DNA of 64,000 nt from an uncultured Clostridia bacterium (GCA_944381135.1 CALWJY010000013.1:1-64000), one strand, 5' to 3'. Shown: positions 16,459 to 24,176, numbered from the stretch's first letter. The notes: a model not told the origin generated them from the sequence alone. Made by a program: numbers and translations.

Positions 16459-16798
16459 AAGTTTTCCGTTGAGTGTTGCTATTGTCAAGTAAGCACCGCC
16501 AACGCGGTGAACGGGGTCAACCGCGTTGGCGGACTGTTTTTCTTTCCGTTTGCCCGTCTTTGCAAGCAGGGTGCTGACGGGCATTGACCAGTTGCCCACA
16601 TTCCCACAAGATAGCCCGTCAAGCAAGCAATCTTGTGGAAATGATGGACAACTTTGGAAAAGTGGAAAAGTCTTGAAAGCAAGTCAAGCAAGCATTTGCC
16701 GACTTTACCACTTTACACACAATACCTTGAAATGTGGAAAACTCGTTGAGTTTACACACATTCCAACACCCATGATTATGACGATTACACAATGACAA
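16459..16798. other. Prophage intergenic region with five hairpins (probable replication origin and packaging region)
   Basis: This gene-free stretch is clearly richer in G and C than its surroundings and is made of consecutive inverted repeats: CCGCCAACGCGGT/ACCGCGTTGGCGG (16496-16508, 16520-16532, perfect 13 bp); TGCCCGTC/GACGGGCA (16551-16558, 16576-16583); CCACAAGAT/ATCTTGTGG (16604-16612, 16630-16638); a 14-bp stem with one mismatch (16659-16672, 16701-16714); and AATGTG...AAACTC with its imperfect partner (16731-16744, 16747-16761). In filamentous phages such an intergenic region carries the plus- and minus-strand origins and the packaging signal. Its place next to the HUH gene fits. 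Confidence 0.75.
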
Positions 16799-17242
16799 TC
16801 AAGTGATTTCAACATCTTCAGGCGGAACGGGTGACGAAACAGGCTTAATGACAACAGCAGGAACGGATGAATTGGAATTCGTTTTCCGTTTCTCTTGTTT
16901 TTTCGACTTTTCTTTTTCTTCCTGTTGTTTCAATTCTTCCACGCGATATGTCATTTTCTTCCATAGTTCGCCATGAAAGAATTTCCAAATTCTGCCATGT
17001 GGCATTGTATTAATTGCTTTTTCAATCTCCAACTCTTGCTTCTCCAAAAAATACATATTTTTGACTTCTTTCTTTTGCAATTTATAAAGTGGCTTGTCAT
17101 ATAACTTTGCGTATTTAACCAATGTTTCTTCAATGAAATGCATAAATTTTTCGGACGGTCTTTGCACATTGTAAGTTTCAGTCATTTTCGTGTATTCGTC
17201 AGAAACAAATTGAGTCAATTCTTCAAATTTTGAAATTTTCAT
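16799..17242 (-). CDS. Unrecognised helical prophage protein, 147 aa
   Basis: The gene sits between the Zot-type ATPase and the origin region, with a GGAAG site before the ATG. Residues 1-110 are helical and charged with several aromatic positions; the C-terminal 35 residues form a Lys/Gln-rich then Pro/Val-rich, probably disordered tail. There is no membrane segment. Position after the assembly gene is consistent with a morphogenesis or regulatory role, but no family was recognised. Confidence 0.6.
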   Translation of the reverse strand: MKISKFEELTQFVSDEYTKMTETYNVQRPSEKFMHFIEETLVKYAKLYDKPLYKLQKKEVKNMYFLEKQELEIEKAINTMPHGRIWKFFHGELWKKMTYRVEELKQQEEKEKSKKQEKRKTNSNSSVPAVVIKPVSSPVPPEDVEIT

Positions 17243-17254
17243 TTTTTCTTCCTT

Positions 17255-18112
17255 TTAAGCAATTGCACCTAAATTTTTTAAAATTTGTTCGTCATATTTT
17301 GCATTCTTTAAATAACCAACTGGTGCGGTGAAAAAATGCGTGTTATTATATTCGACAAAACTTTCCAGTGTAAATTGATAGCCATCATCCGTGAAATAAT
17401 CAAATGATTGATTATATCTTTCGTTATAGAATGCAGGTTTGCATGATTTGCTGTCATAATAGTCAAAAATGCACAAATCGGTTGAAATTTCACTAACTTC
17501 GCCGAAATCTTTGTTTTCGTTTCTTTCCTTTGCAAGCATATAACTTTCAGCAGTGTCAGGCGAATGAAATATGCGAAATTTCCATGTGATGTTTGTCACC
17601 ATTCCCCACGAATTTTCTTTCACAATGATGTCGTCAATGACAATAAATCTTTCAGCAATACCACGAATGTTCAAGTCAATGTTTCCAAGTCTTTGGCAAG
17701 CCATAAAAATGTTATAGTCATTGTGCCTGTGCAGTTGATACCAACGATAGACTTCTTCTCGAAGATATTTCGACATTCGACTGTCATAATATCTCTGTGC
17801 TTCATCCAAATAAATTGTTGAATATGGTGGAATGAATGAAGTCTTAAAAAATGGGTTAGGCATTCCAATTTGAAAGCCGTCAATATAATAACTTTGAAAA
17901 CGGCCATTAAAACGGACTTTATAATCTGAAAAGCATAAGTGTTTTTGAGCGGGTGGCTCCAAATTTTTGAAACCACCTTCTCTCAACACTTGCAACTCTT
18001 TGTTACATTTTCGCCAATCAGTCAAGCCGTTTTGCGTCATTTGCATAACAAGAAAGTATGTGAGCATGGCAGTTTTTCCCGCTCCCGGCAGTCCACTGAT
18101 TATTGTTATCAT
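17255..18112 (-). CDS. Zot-type assembly ATPase (filamentous phage gpI-like)
   Basis: The 285-residue protein starts with a Walker A motif, GLPGAGKTA (residues 6-14), and has a Walker B motif TIYLDEAQ near residue 100 followed by an arginine-rich helix, the arrangement of the Zot family. These proteins are the inner-membrane motors that extrude filamentous phages through the envelope. Unlike many relatives no clear C-terminal membrane helix is visible, so it may be shortened or anchored through a partner. Its ATG overlaps the TGA of the upstream tip-protein gene (ATGA), making it part of the virion and assembly operon. Confidence 0.88.
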   Translation of the reverse strand: MITIISGLPGAGKTAMLTYFLVMQMTQNGLTDWRKCNKELQVLREGGFKNLEPPAQKHLCFSDYKVRFNGRFQSYYIDGFQIGMPNPFFKTSFIPPYSTIYLDEAQRYYDSRMSKYLREEVYRWYQLHRHNDYNIFMACQRLGNIDLNIRGIAERFIVIDDIIVKENSWGMVTNITWKFRIFHSPDTAESYMLAKERNENKDFGEVSEISTDLCIFDYYDSKSCKPAFYNERYNQSFDYFTDDGYQFTLESFVEYNNTHFFTAPVGYLKNAKYDEQILKNLGAIA

Positions 18113-20193
18113 GCAACTACCTTATTTAAAACATATTGAACAGAACCACCTGTATTACTATAATTTGAATAATAAATATGAGTTCCATCAGTCCAGATTT
18201 GTTGTCCAGAAAAACTTGATAAACCATTCCAAACAACTTCAACCCATGTAGAAGTTTCTTCATTTAAAACATACTGTTCTTCACCAGACGAATAATAAAT
18301 CAAATTTCCATCAGTCCAAATTTGCATTCCAGAAAAACTTGATAAACCATTCCAATTCTTTTCAACCCATGTAGAAGTCTCTTTATTTAAAACATATTGA
18401 TTTTCGGCTTGCGAATAATAAATATTTTCACCGTTATTCCAAACATAATTAGCACTAAAACTGGAAAGGCCTTTCCATGTTTTATTTCTCCAAGTAGAAG
18501 TTCCTTTATCCAAAACTTTTTGTGTTGAGCCAGAAGAATAATAAATATTTTCACCATCAGTCCAAACATTACCGCCATAAAAAGACGATAAACCATTCCA
18601 TGTCTTATCTTCCCAAGTCATAGTTTCTTTGTTTAGAACTTTTTGTGTTGAAGCAGAAGAATAATAGATATTTTCACCATCAGTCCAAACATAAGTGCCA
18701 ACAACAGAAGAACCAAGAGATATATTAGACCATGTAGAATTTGTTTCATCTAACAAATAAGTGCCATTGGCTGAATAATAAATATTTTCACCATCAGTCC
18801 AAACATGATGTCCAACTAAATTAGAAAAACCATTCCAATTTTGAACCGTAAAAGTACCACCAATTCTTTTATAAGATGCTATAAAAATTGTATCCAAGTA
18901 AACCTTATAAGTAGAAACATCAACAATATCATCATTTAACAACCAACCGTAAAACAAAACATTTTCTAAATTATCAACACTTACATCAGTAGGACATTCT
19001 CCATTTCTCACACTTTGCGTTGAGATAATATCATCATCAACAATAAATTTAACTGTGAAAAGTTGTGTGAATTTTGCAACAAATGTTGTGTTTTGGGTGA
19101 TAGCAAATGTTGTTGGATCAACTTGTGTCACACCGTCAGTTGTCCAATAATCGAAATCGTAGCCGTCTTTTGTTGGCGCTGTTGGAAGTGTTGCATATGC
19201 TCCACTTGTCACAATTTGAGAATTGTGGGTTATGTCGTCAACCATAAATTTGACATCATAACGATAGGTCACATCTGCCACAAACTTTGTATTTGTTGAA
19301 ATTGTGTAAGTGGAAAGTTCCACAGGTTCTCCGTTCACTGTCCAACCATTAAAAATGACATAGTCAGTGGATGTTGGGTCAGTGACGGAAGCAGTGCCAT
19401 TTTTGCTTAAAATTTGAACATTGTAAACACTGCCGTCAAACTCAAAAGTTGCAACAACTTGGTCACCATTTTCAAGTTGAGCAATATATTGCTCATAATA
19501 AGCAATTGATTCTTCCAATTGTGCAATCTTTGCAGTCAATGAAGAAACAGTGCCAGAGTTGTTTTGAACTTGATTTGTCAAGTCAACAATTTGAGCATTC
19601 AACGAAACGATTTGATTGTTCAAAACGGTGATTGTGCTTAAATTGCTTTCATTCGTTGACTGCAATTGAGAGTTCAATGTTTGCAAATTTGAAATTTGAC
19701 TTTCAAGACTTGCAATCTCTCTTTCATTGTCTTCACTACTTGCGGTCAAACTTGCAACTTGACTTTGCAAACTTGAAATCAAAAGATTGTTTTCACTGAT
19801 TGTTGCCGAGTTTTCAGCAACAGTGCTTTGCAAATTTGAAACAGTTGTTTCCAATTCAGACTTATCATTTTCAAGATTTGAAATTGTTGTTTGATTGTTT
19901 GCATTTAAGGTTTCAAAATCTTTAACTTGTGCTTGATATTCCAAAATGGAAGCATAATATGTGTCAGTCAATTTTTTGTAATAGTCAACTTGTGCAGTCA
20001 ACTCATTTTCATTGTTTATGCCGTCTTGATAGCCTTCATCATAAGCATTTTGCACATCTTCACTTGTGTAATATTTATTGTCAGTAATTGTGCCCGTGAT
20101 TGCCGGCCATGCACAGTATAGTCCAATTCCAACACCAGCAATGACAACACACAAAATTATGCTGACAATGATTGATTTAACTTTCACACTCAT
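18109..20193 (-). CDS. Large virion tip or adsorption protein: coiled coil, InlB-like repeats, six propeller-like repeats
   Basis: The 694-residue product has one N-terminal membrane helix (about 5-30), a long coiled coil rich in Ser, Asn and Leu heptads (about 50-240), three InlB-like beta repeats (about 245-445, with turns such as IFNGWTVNG and DFDYWTTDG), and six repeats of 41-47 residues to the C-terminus, each with a WTDGENIYYS-like signature and a WNGLSSF-like turn. Six such units suggest a six-bladed beta-propeller. The gene takes the place of the minor tip protein gene (gpIII-like) just before the assembly ATPase, so host binding is the likely role. ATGA overlap with the upstream gene. 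Confidence 0.75.
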   Translation of the reverse strand: MSVKVKSIIVSIILCVVIAGVGIGLYCAWPAITGTITDNKYYTSEDVQNAYDEGYQDGINNENELTAQVDYYKKLTDTYYASILEYQAQVKDFETLNANNQTTISNLENDKSELETTVSNLQSTVAENSATISENNLLISSLQSQVASLTASSEDNEREIASLESQISNLQTLNSQLQSTNESNLSTITVLNNQIVSLNAQIVDLTNQVQNNSGTVSSLTAKIAQLEESIAYYEQYIAQLENGDQVVATFEFDGSVYNVQILSKNGTASVTDPTSTDYVIFNGWTVNGEPVELSTYTISTNTKFVADVTYRYDVKFMVDDITHNSQIVTSGAYATLPTAPTKDGYDFDYWTTDGVTQVDPTTFAITQNTTFVAKFTQLFTVKFIVDDDIISTQSVRNGECPTDVSVDNLENVLFYGWLLNDDIVDVSTYKVYLDTIFIASYKRIGGTFTVQNWNGFSNLVGHHVWTDGENIYYSANGTYLLDETNSTWSNISLGSSVVGTYVWTDGENIYYSSASTQKVLNKETMTWEDKTWNGLSSFYGGNVWTDGENIYYSSGSTQKVLDKGTSTWRNKTWKGLSSFSANYVWNNGENIYYSQAENQYVLNKETSTWVEKNWNGLSSFSGMQIWTDGNLIYYSSGEEQYVLNEETSTWVEVVWNGLSSFSGQQIWTDGTHIYYSNYSNTGGSVQYVLNKVVA

Positions 20194-20708
20194 ACAACAC
20201 CTCTTTCAACCACTTTCAAAATTGCTCCGTTATAGTTCATATATTGCTCTAAATATGCAATTGAACTATTTTCATTTTTTGTGGTAATTGTCAAAACTGT
20301 TTGACTGTCAAAATATTCAATCAAAATGTTAAGCACAGGTTCGCAAACTTTATCACCTTGCAAATCATAAATATTCATTGAATAAGTTGCAACAATTTTG
20401 CCAGCGTAAAATTCAACATCTGAAATGAGATTGTCATTGAAAAGCAAAGCATAATCATGTGTCAAACCATTAAATTCATCAACGGGAGCATAGGTTTCTG
20501 TAAATTCATAGTTAACATAATCGTCTGTTTCAAACGAAAAAACGCCATTGTCAAACTTTGAAATCACAGTATAATCATTTTGAGTTTCAATTGAAGATGG
20601 AGAGCCATAAACACCACTTGTGCGTGACCAAATATCAAACATATTTATTGCACTGAAAAAACCTCCAATGATCAAAACACAACAAAGCAAATAACTATAC
20701 CATTTCAT
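20190..20708 (-). CDS. Membrane-anchored prophage virion protein, 172 aa
   Basis: The start is ATG 20708, six bases after GGAGGTGG; six upstream codons in the same frame are likely untranslated. The product has an N-terminal hydrophobic helix (WYSYLLCCVLIIGGFF) and an extracytoplasmic beta-rich domain with many Tyr, Asp and Asn. It overlaps the upstream gene by 14 bases and the downstream tip gene by four, so all are translated together. By position it should be a minor coat or tip-assembly protein. No sequence family recognised. Confidence 0.65.
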   Translation of the reverse strand: MKWYSYLLCCVLIIGGFFSAINMFDIWSRTSGVYGSPSSIETQNDYTVISKFDNGVFSFETDDYVNYEFTETYAPVDEFNGLTHDYALLFNDNLISDVEFYAGKIVATYSMNIYDLQGDKVCEPVLNILIEYFDSQTVLTITTKNENSSIAYLEQYMNYNGAILKVVERGVV

Positions 20709-21936
20709 ATTCCACCTCCGTACCACTCAAATTGTTGACGTCAACATTTTTCACAAAAATTTGTGTAAGTCCTGTATCTTGTAAAGCGCCAACAAGCAAG
20801 GTAAAATCACTTTCAACGTCACTTGTGATTGTCAAAGAATTGACTTTTATGCCGTTCAAAGCATAATAATCAAAACCAAGAACATTCACATTGTCGAATT
20901 GAGAAATATCAAAAACAATGTTAATTTCAAGGTCTGAAAAACTTTTCAATTCGCTGATTGTTTCTTGAGACAAAGCATAGTAATAACCAAAGTCAACAGT
21001 TGAATATCTACTTTCAAAATCGCTTTGGTCAAGGTTATAATTGATTGTTGCTTTCCAATAATCAACATCAAAGTCAATTCCTGTCACATTATAATTGCTG
21101 TCACCAGCAACACTGTCAAACATTGACTGACCGGCATAACTCATGCCACGTCGGTCATAGTGCGCATCCAATGTGAAATAGGAGTTAATCAAACCACCAT
21201 CACCAATTGGAGTGTCAGAAACCGTGCCGTCTTCTGAAACTTCATACATATGCAAGAAATCTCCAAGGTCAATCAACGGAAGCGTGTAATCACCAGTGCC
21301 ATATGAACAACCTTTCAAAATTTCAGCAATTTTCAACAAAAGGTCTTCCATTGTGTAATAGTAAGTTTCAGTGACATTGTCATAGACACTACCAAAAATG
21401 CCTCCAAAAATGCCTCCTGTGAAAATTGCACCAACAACTTTCCAACCATTTACTTTTTCTTTTGTGACCTCATAAGAGCCATCAAGTCTTATGGCAACAA
21501 GTTCGTCGTCACATTCAATGTAATAAAATTCTTCAAGTTGACCAGCGTCATTCGTTTCGTCATACTTATGACCGCTTGGCCAACTCATGTCATTGTAGGT
21601 ATCATAATACCAAAGCGTATTGCCTTCTTCTTTATCAATAATCAATTGATAACCGCGAAGATAAAGGGCTTGTTTGCTTTGGTCGCTATATGCTCGAATT
21701 TGAAACTCCACAACTTCTTTTCCTGTATTATTATAATTTTCATAATAACTTGCAGAGAGTGGAGAAAGTTTCTCATTGGTTGTTGGATTTGTGACAGATG
21801 TTGCATAAGTAGATGTTGAATTCGTATAAACATCATTTGTTGTAAAATGGTAGTAAACATAAACAGCAATAAACAAAACCGCAACAATGGTCACAAAAAT
21901 AAGAGCATAATTAAAAATCTTTTTTGTTGTTTCCAA
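20695..21936 (-). CDS. Membrane-anchored prophage virion protein, 413 aa
   Basis: The start is TTG 21936, preceded by AAAAGGAGAAAAATTT, the leader used throughout the prophage; the longer frame upstream runs through a terminator. The protein has one N-terminal membrane helix (about 8-30), then a large Tyr- and Asp-rich extracytoplasmic part with a small Gly-rich hydrophobic patch (IFTGGIFGGIFG, about residue 170) that could insert in membranes. It is the first gene after the coat-gene terminator. A minor coat protein or entry protein is likely by position; no family recognised. Confidence 0.65.
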   Translation of the reverse strand: METTKKIFNYALIFVTIVAVLFIAVYVYYHFTTNDVYTNSTSTYATSVTNPTTNEKLSPLSASYYENYNNTGKEVVEFQIRAYSDQSKQALYLRGYQLIIDKEEGNTLWYYDTYNDMSWPSGHKYDETNDAGQLEEFYYIECDDELVAIRLDGSYEVTKEKVNGWKVVGAIFTGGIFGGIFGSVYDNVTETYYYTMEDLLLKIAEILKGCSYGTGDYTLPLIDLGDFLHMYEVSEDGTVSDTPIGDGGLINSYFTLDAHYDRRGMSYAGQSMFDSVAGDSNYNVTGIDFDVDYWKATINYNLDQSDFESRYSTVDFGYYYALSQETISELKSFSDLEINIVFDISQFDNVNVLGFDYYALNGIKVNSLTITSDVESDFTLLVGALQDTGLTQIFVKNVDVNNLSGTEVEYEMV

Positions 21937-21963
21937 ATTTTTCTCCTTTTTAAAATTTAAAAT

Positions 21964-22008
21964 AAAAAAGCACTTAAAGAACATTTAATTCTTAAACAGT
22001 GCTTTTTT
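21964..22008 (-). terminator. Strong terminator after the coat-protein genes
   Basis: A perfect 11-bp stem, AAAAAAGCACT/AGTGCTTTTTT with a 23-base loop, ends with a T run on the minus strand, directly after the 52-residue coat candidate. Filamentous phages have such a terminator after the major coat gene, giving high coat expression and low expression of the following genes. Confidence 0.85.
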
Positions 22009-22018
22009 CGACTTTTGT

Positions 22019-22177
22019 TTAAACGAGTCCATTCCAATTGAAGAAATCTAAAATTCCAGCAAGCCACTTTAAAGCGGTGCCGATCCAATCAAAAATCGTT
22101 CCAAGAATGGACAATGGCCAAGTTCCAACAAGAACAACCAGGACTATAACAACAATAACCCAAAAAATTGTCTTCAT
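22019..22177 (-). CDS. Candidate major coat protein, 52 aa
   Basis: Too short for standard gene finders, but in the right place: between the 72-residue membrane protein and the strong terminator. The product starts MKTIFWVIVVIVLVV, one hydrophobic helix, followed by WPLSILGTIFDWIG and a short amphipathic end. One membrane helix and a length near 50 residues fit mature inovirus major coat proteins, although a basic C-terminus for DNA contact is lacking. Its ribosome site is weak (AGGTTGA), suggesting coupling with the upstream gene. Confidence 0.6.
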   Translation of the reverse strand: MKTIFWVIVVIVLVVLVGTWPLSILGTIFDWIGTALKWLAGILDFFNWNGLV

Positions 22178-22181
22178 GGAA

Positions 22182-22400
22182 TCAACCTATAATGCGAGAG
22201 GTTGTTTCAACAATTTCGTCAACAACTTCTTCCACAGGGGATGAAGATCCAAACCACATTGAAACCTCTTCGCCAAAAGTTAGCCCATTCACTGCACTGC
22301 CAATGCATACAGCCAAGCAAAACATTGCGCCAAGCACCAAAATGGTGACGGCAACAATTCCAAAAATCTTCCAGCCTCGGTTATCACATCCTCTTAACAT
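22182..22400 (-). CDS. Small membrane protein, second coat candidate, 72 aa
   Basis: The ATG at 22400 follows GCGAGGAC. The product has a basic N-terminus (MLRGCDNRGWK), one hydrophobic helix of about 22 residues with two cysteines, and an acidic C-terminal segment (EEVVDEIVETT). A basic end, one membrane helix and an acidic end is the classical layout of an inovirus coat subunit, here with opposite orientation to M13 gp8. It is probably a coat protein; which of the two small genes is the major one cannot be told from sequence. Confidence 0.6.
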   Translation of the reverse strand: MLRGCDNRGWKIFGIVAVTILVLGAMFCLAVCIGSAVNGLTFGEEVSMWFGSSSPVEEVVDEIVETTSRIIG

Positions 22401-22414
22401 CAATGTCCTCGCTT

Positions 22415-22747
22415 TTATTTAGATTTTTCAAGAAGAGTAAATGTTTCAGGCTTAATTGTCAATTTTTCTCCATATTGACTTGCCGTGTATTTAACTCTTC
22501 CCCAATCACCAAACTTGACTTTGTCATAAGTTGGCTTATCGACTTTATATTCGGCACGAGTGCCATTCAAAATTCCTGTGTCTTTGTCAAAATCGTCTTC
22601 ATCACAACTGATAACTTCAACGATCCACTCTTCCTCTCTTGCTTCCCATTTTCGAGAGCCGTCAAAACTTTCTCCTGCTTGTCTTGCGTCATTGTGTTTT
22701 TTGCTGATAACAATTCCCATTTCTCTGATTGGTTTTACAAATGCCAT
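22415..22747 (-). CDS. Candidate single-strand DNA-binding protein of the prophage, 110 aa
   Basis: A good AAAGGAG site precedes the ATG. The product is beta-rich and charged, with no membrane segment and a Lys/Glu-rich C-terminus. Its length and position, just upstream of the coat genes, match the gpV-type proteins that coat the single-stranded genome of filamentous phages and block conversion to double-stranded DNA. Assignment rests on position, size and composition; there is no diagnostic motif. Confidence 0.5.
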   Translation of the reverse strand: MAFVKPIREMGIVISKKHNDARQAGESFDGSRKWEAREEEWIVEVISCDEDDFDKDTGILNGTRAEYKVDKPTYDKVKFGDWGRVKYTASQYGEKLTIKPETFTLLEKSK

Positions 22748-22767
22748 TTTCTTAATCTCCTTTAATT

Positions 22768-22872
22768 TTAAATTTTTGTTTTTGTTAAATAAAATGTTGT
22801 TAAATTGTTCATGAATTGTGGTTTTAAATCGTGTTCTCTACACCAATTCAAATATTCATTCCATTCGTTCAT
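22768..22872 (-). CDS. Tiny prophage ORF, 34 aa
   Basis: The ATG at 22872 is preceded by AAGGAGAAAAATTT, the exact leader of most prophage genes, which is the main reason to accept this short frame. The product (starting MNEWNEYLNWCREH) is polar with no membrane helix. Filamentous phages carry several proteins of this size. Function unknown. Confidence 0.5.
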   Translation of the reverse strand: MNEWNEYLNWCREHDLKPQFMNNLTTFYLTKTKI

Positions 22873-23043
22873 AAATTTTTCTCCTTAAAAACCGATGTAA
22901 ACTCTCGGTCATATGCTGTGAACTTTACACAGACTTACAGTTTTATTCAATTGTTTTCATCCCCGAATATCTACAAACGCAACTATGCGACAGCACGGCC
23001 ACTCAATAAATCAGAGATGAAAGTAAAACGTCTTTAATTTTTC

Positions 23044-23057
23044 ATGCGACGTCGCAT
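23044..23057. promoter_or_regulatory. 14-bp perfect palindrome, possible operator
   Basis: ATGCGAC-GTCGCAT is a perfect palindrome just past the end of the 71-residue gene. A half-site ATGCGAC recurs near 22984, in a gene-free stretch of 190 bases that also holds CTGTG-N7-CACAG (about 22898-22914 region). These may be operators controlling the coat operon. Confidence 0.4.
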
Positions 23058-23062
23058 ATTTC

Positions 23063-23278
23063 TTATGCAGTTTTTCGTTTATATCGCGGATGTTTTGCTT
23101 TGAAGGCTTTATTGCAATCTTTCTGATGGTCAAGATACCCGGCACGATAAGCCATATCTCTTTCAGTCAACCGCTGTCCTGTTTCTCTGATGACTCCACT
23201 TTTCATTTGCCTGGCATATCTTTTCGCCTTTTCGGCTGGGTTTCGCAATATAATGCCATTCGCAGTTCTATAAGCCAA
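23063..23278 (-). CDS. Small basic prophage protein, 71 aa
   Basis: This is the outermost gene at the right end. It starts at a TTG (23278) after AAGGGGG. The product is very basic (many Arg and Lys) and helical, with no membrane segment or cysteine pair. Short basic proteins at this place in inoviruses are often DNA-binding regulators, but no helix-turn-helix is plain here. Function unknown. Confidence 0.55.
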   Translation of the reverse strand: MAYRTANGIILRNPAEKAKRYARQMKSGVIRETGQRLTERDMAYRAGYLDHQKDCNKAFKAKHPRYKRKTA

Positions 23279-23330
23279 TTCAATTCCCCCTTTCTCAAAA
23301 TTCTTCGACCGACTATCGACTTAAAATCGG

Positions 23331-23377
23331 CATAAGGATTTGTCAAAAAGCATAAAAATAAAAGTTCTATCCTTATG
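23331..23377. repeat. Inverted repeat at the right edge of the prophage
   Basis: CATAAGGAT (23331-23339) and ATCCTTATG (23369-23377) face each other across 29 bases. They lie between the last prophage gene and the tRNA-Val promoter and may mark the element end or be a recombination site. No matching sequence was seen near 13,000. Confidence 0.4.
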
Positions 23378-23434
23378 AATAAAAGAATAAAACTTTACAC
23401 GCATAAAAAATTTTAATAAATTTTTGAAATTTAG

Positions 23435-23463
23435 TTGACATACGCTCTCTGAGTGTGATAAAC
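23435..23463 (+). promoter_or_regulatory. Promoter of tRNA-Val
   Basis: TTGACA (23435-23440) with a GATAAA-type -10 box near 23457-23463. The -10 region lies between perfect inverted arms GCTCTCT (23444-23450) and AGAGAGC (23466-23472). Confidence 0.6.
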
Positions 23464-23477
23464 TTAGAGAGCATTGA

Positions 23478-23553
23478 GGGAGTTTAGCTCAGTTGGTAGA
23501 GTACCTGCCTTACAAGCAGAGGGTCATAGGTTCGAGCCCTATAACTCCCACCA
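23478..23553 (+). tRNA. tRNA-Val (TAC)
   Basis: Complete cloverleaf with acceptor GGGAGTT/AACTCCC, anticodon loop CTTACAA (anticodon TAC at 23511-23513), T-loop TTCGAGC, and encoded CCA. Confidence 0.97.
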
Positions 23554-23554
23554 A

Positions 23555-23655
23555 AGAAAAAACTGCGTCAGTTGCTCGTTTTTGAACAAGTTCAAAAAGC
23601 ATCGCCTTTGGACTTGTTTTTTCTTTATCGCACCAAACAAAAATCGCACTACACT
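23555..23655 (+). repeat. Hairpin tract downstream of tRNA-Val, homologous to the one after tRNA-Ser
   Basis: About 95 bases align with the stretch after tRNA-Ser (40519-40620) through shared blocks such as ACTGC, TTGCTC, CGCC, TTGTTTTT and ACCAAAC. The central hairpin is TTTTTGAAC-AA-GTTCAAAAA (23579-23598). A further shared motif, TTTAGGCACATTTT, recurs near 23794 and 40885. Confidence 0.55.
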
Positions 23656-23877
23656 TTGTTTCGTTGGCGATTTTGTGCGAACTCCCTTGCGAAGAGGTGC
23701 GTTGTGGGACTAAAAACATATATCTCACTTATAGAATATAAAAAACGCGAAATGCAGAGCATATCGTGTTTTCTTTTAATATGTTTTTAACTTTTTAGGC
23801 ACATTTTAGGCGCATTTTTTATTTTCATCCTTTATAAATTTAACAATTTTTTCTTTTTTCATATTCTTTTTGAGTTA

Positions 23878-24054
23878 TTATTCCTTATCGTCAATTATTT
23901 TCTTAAACACAACGGCAAGTGGAAGAAGAATGACCAATGGAATGAGAAGATACATTCCAATTGACTGAAGTCCGAGAATTGACAAGACGACTGTTGTTAT
24001 GAACAATGCCAAAATCAACGACATTGTTATGATGAATGCGATTTTTGATTTCAT
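23878..24054 (-). CDS. Small two-helix membrane protein, 58 aa
   Basis: This short gene was found by reading the minus strand between tRNA-Val and the isomerase gene. The ATG at 24054 follows AAAGGAAAAAT. The product has two hydrophobic helices (about 4-25 and 31-50) separated by a short turn and ends in the charged segment KKIIDDKE. Small proteins of this type are often membrane-associated regulators or unknowns. No family recognised. Confidence 0.6.
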   Translation of the reverse strand: MKSKIAFIITMSLILALFITTVVLSILGLQSIGMYLLIPLVILLPLAVVFKKIIDDKE

Positions 24055-24176
24055 ATTTTTCCTTTTCCTATATTATATGATAAATTTCATTGAAAAACAA
24101 ACTTTTTGATTTGATTGTTTGCAAATTTTTGGTATAATATGGAAGTCAGAAAATGATGAATGAATTTGGAGGTTTT

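Larger units (their letters stand above)
13010..23300 (-). mobile_element. Inovirus-like (filamentous phage) prophage, about 10.3 kb
   Basis: All coding genes lie on the minus strand in an order known from filamentous phages. A small basic protein, a possible single-strand DNA-binding protein and two tiny membrane proteins (coat candidates) end at a strong terminator. Then come membrane-anchored virion proteins, a Zot-type assembly ATPase, an intergenic region packed with hairpins, and an HUH replication protein followed by accessory genes. Most genes use the same leader, AAGGAGAAAAATTT before ATG. The limits are approximate: the left end is placed at the terminator near 13,008 and the right end just beyond the 23,278 gene. 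I found no flanking direct repeat and no tyrosine or serine recombinase, so the integration mechanism is open. Confidence 0.85.

Noticed and set aside
13000..23440. dif-like XerCD site or tRNA-Val att duplication for the prophage
   Set aside because: No convincing 28-base dif-like sequence and no repeated tRNA-Val end at both borders.
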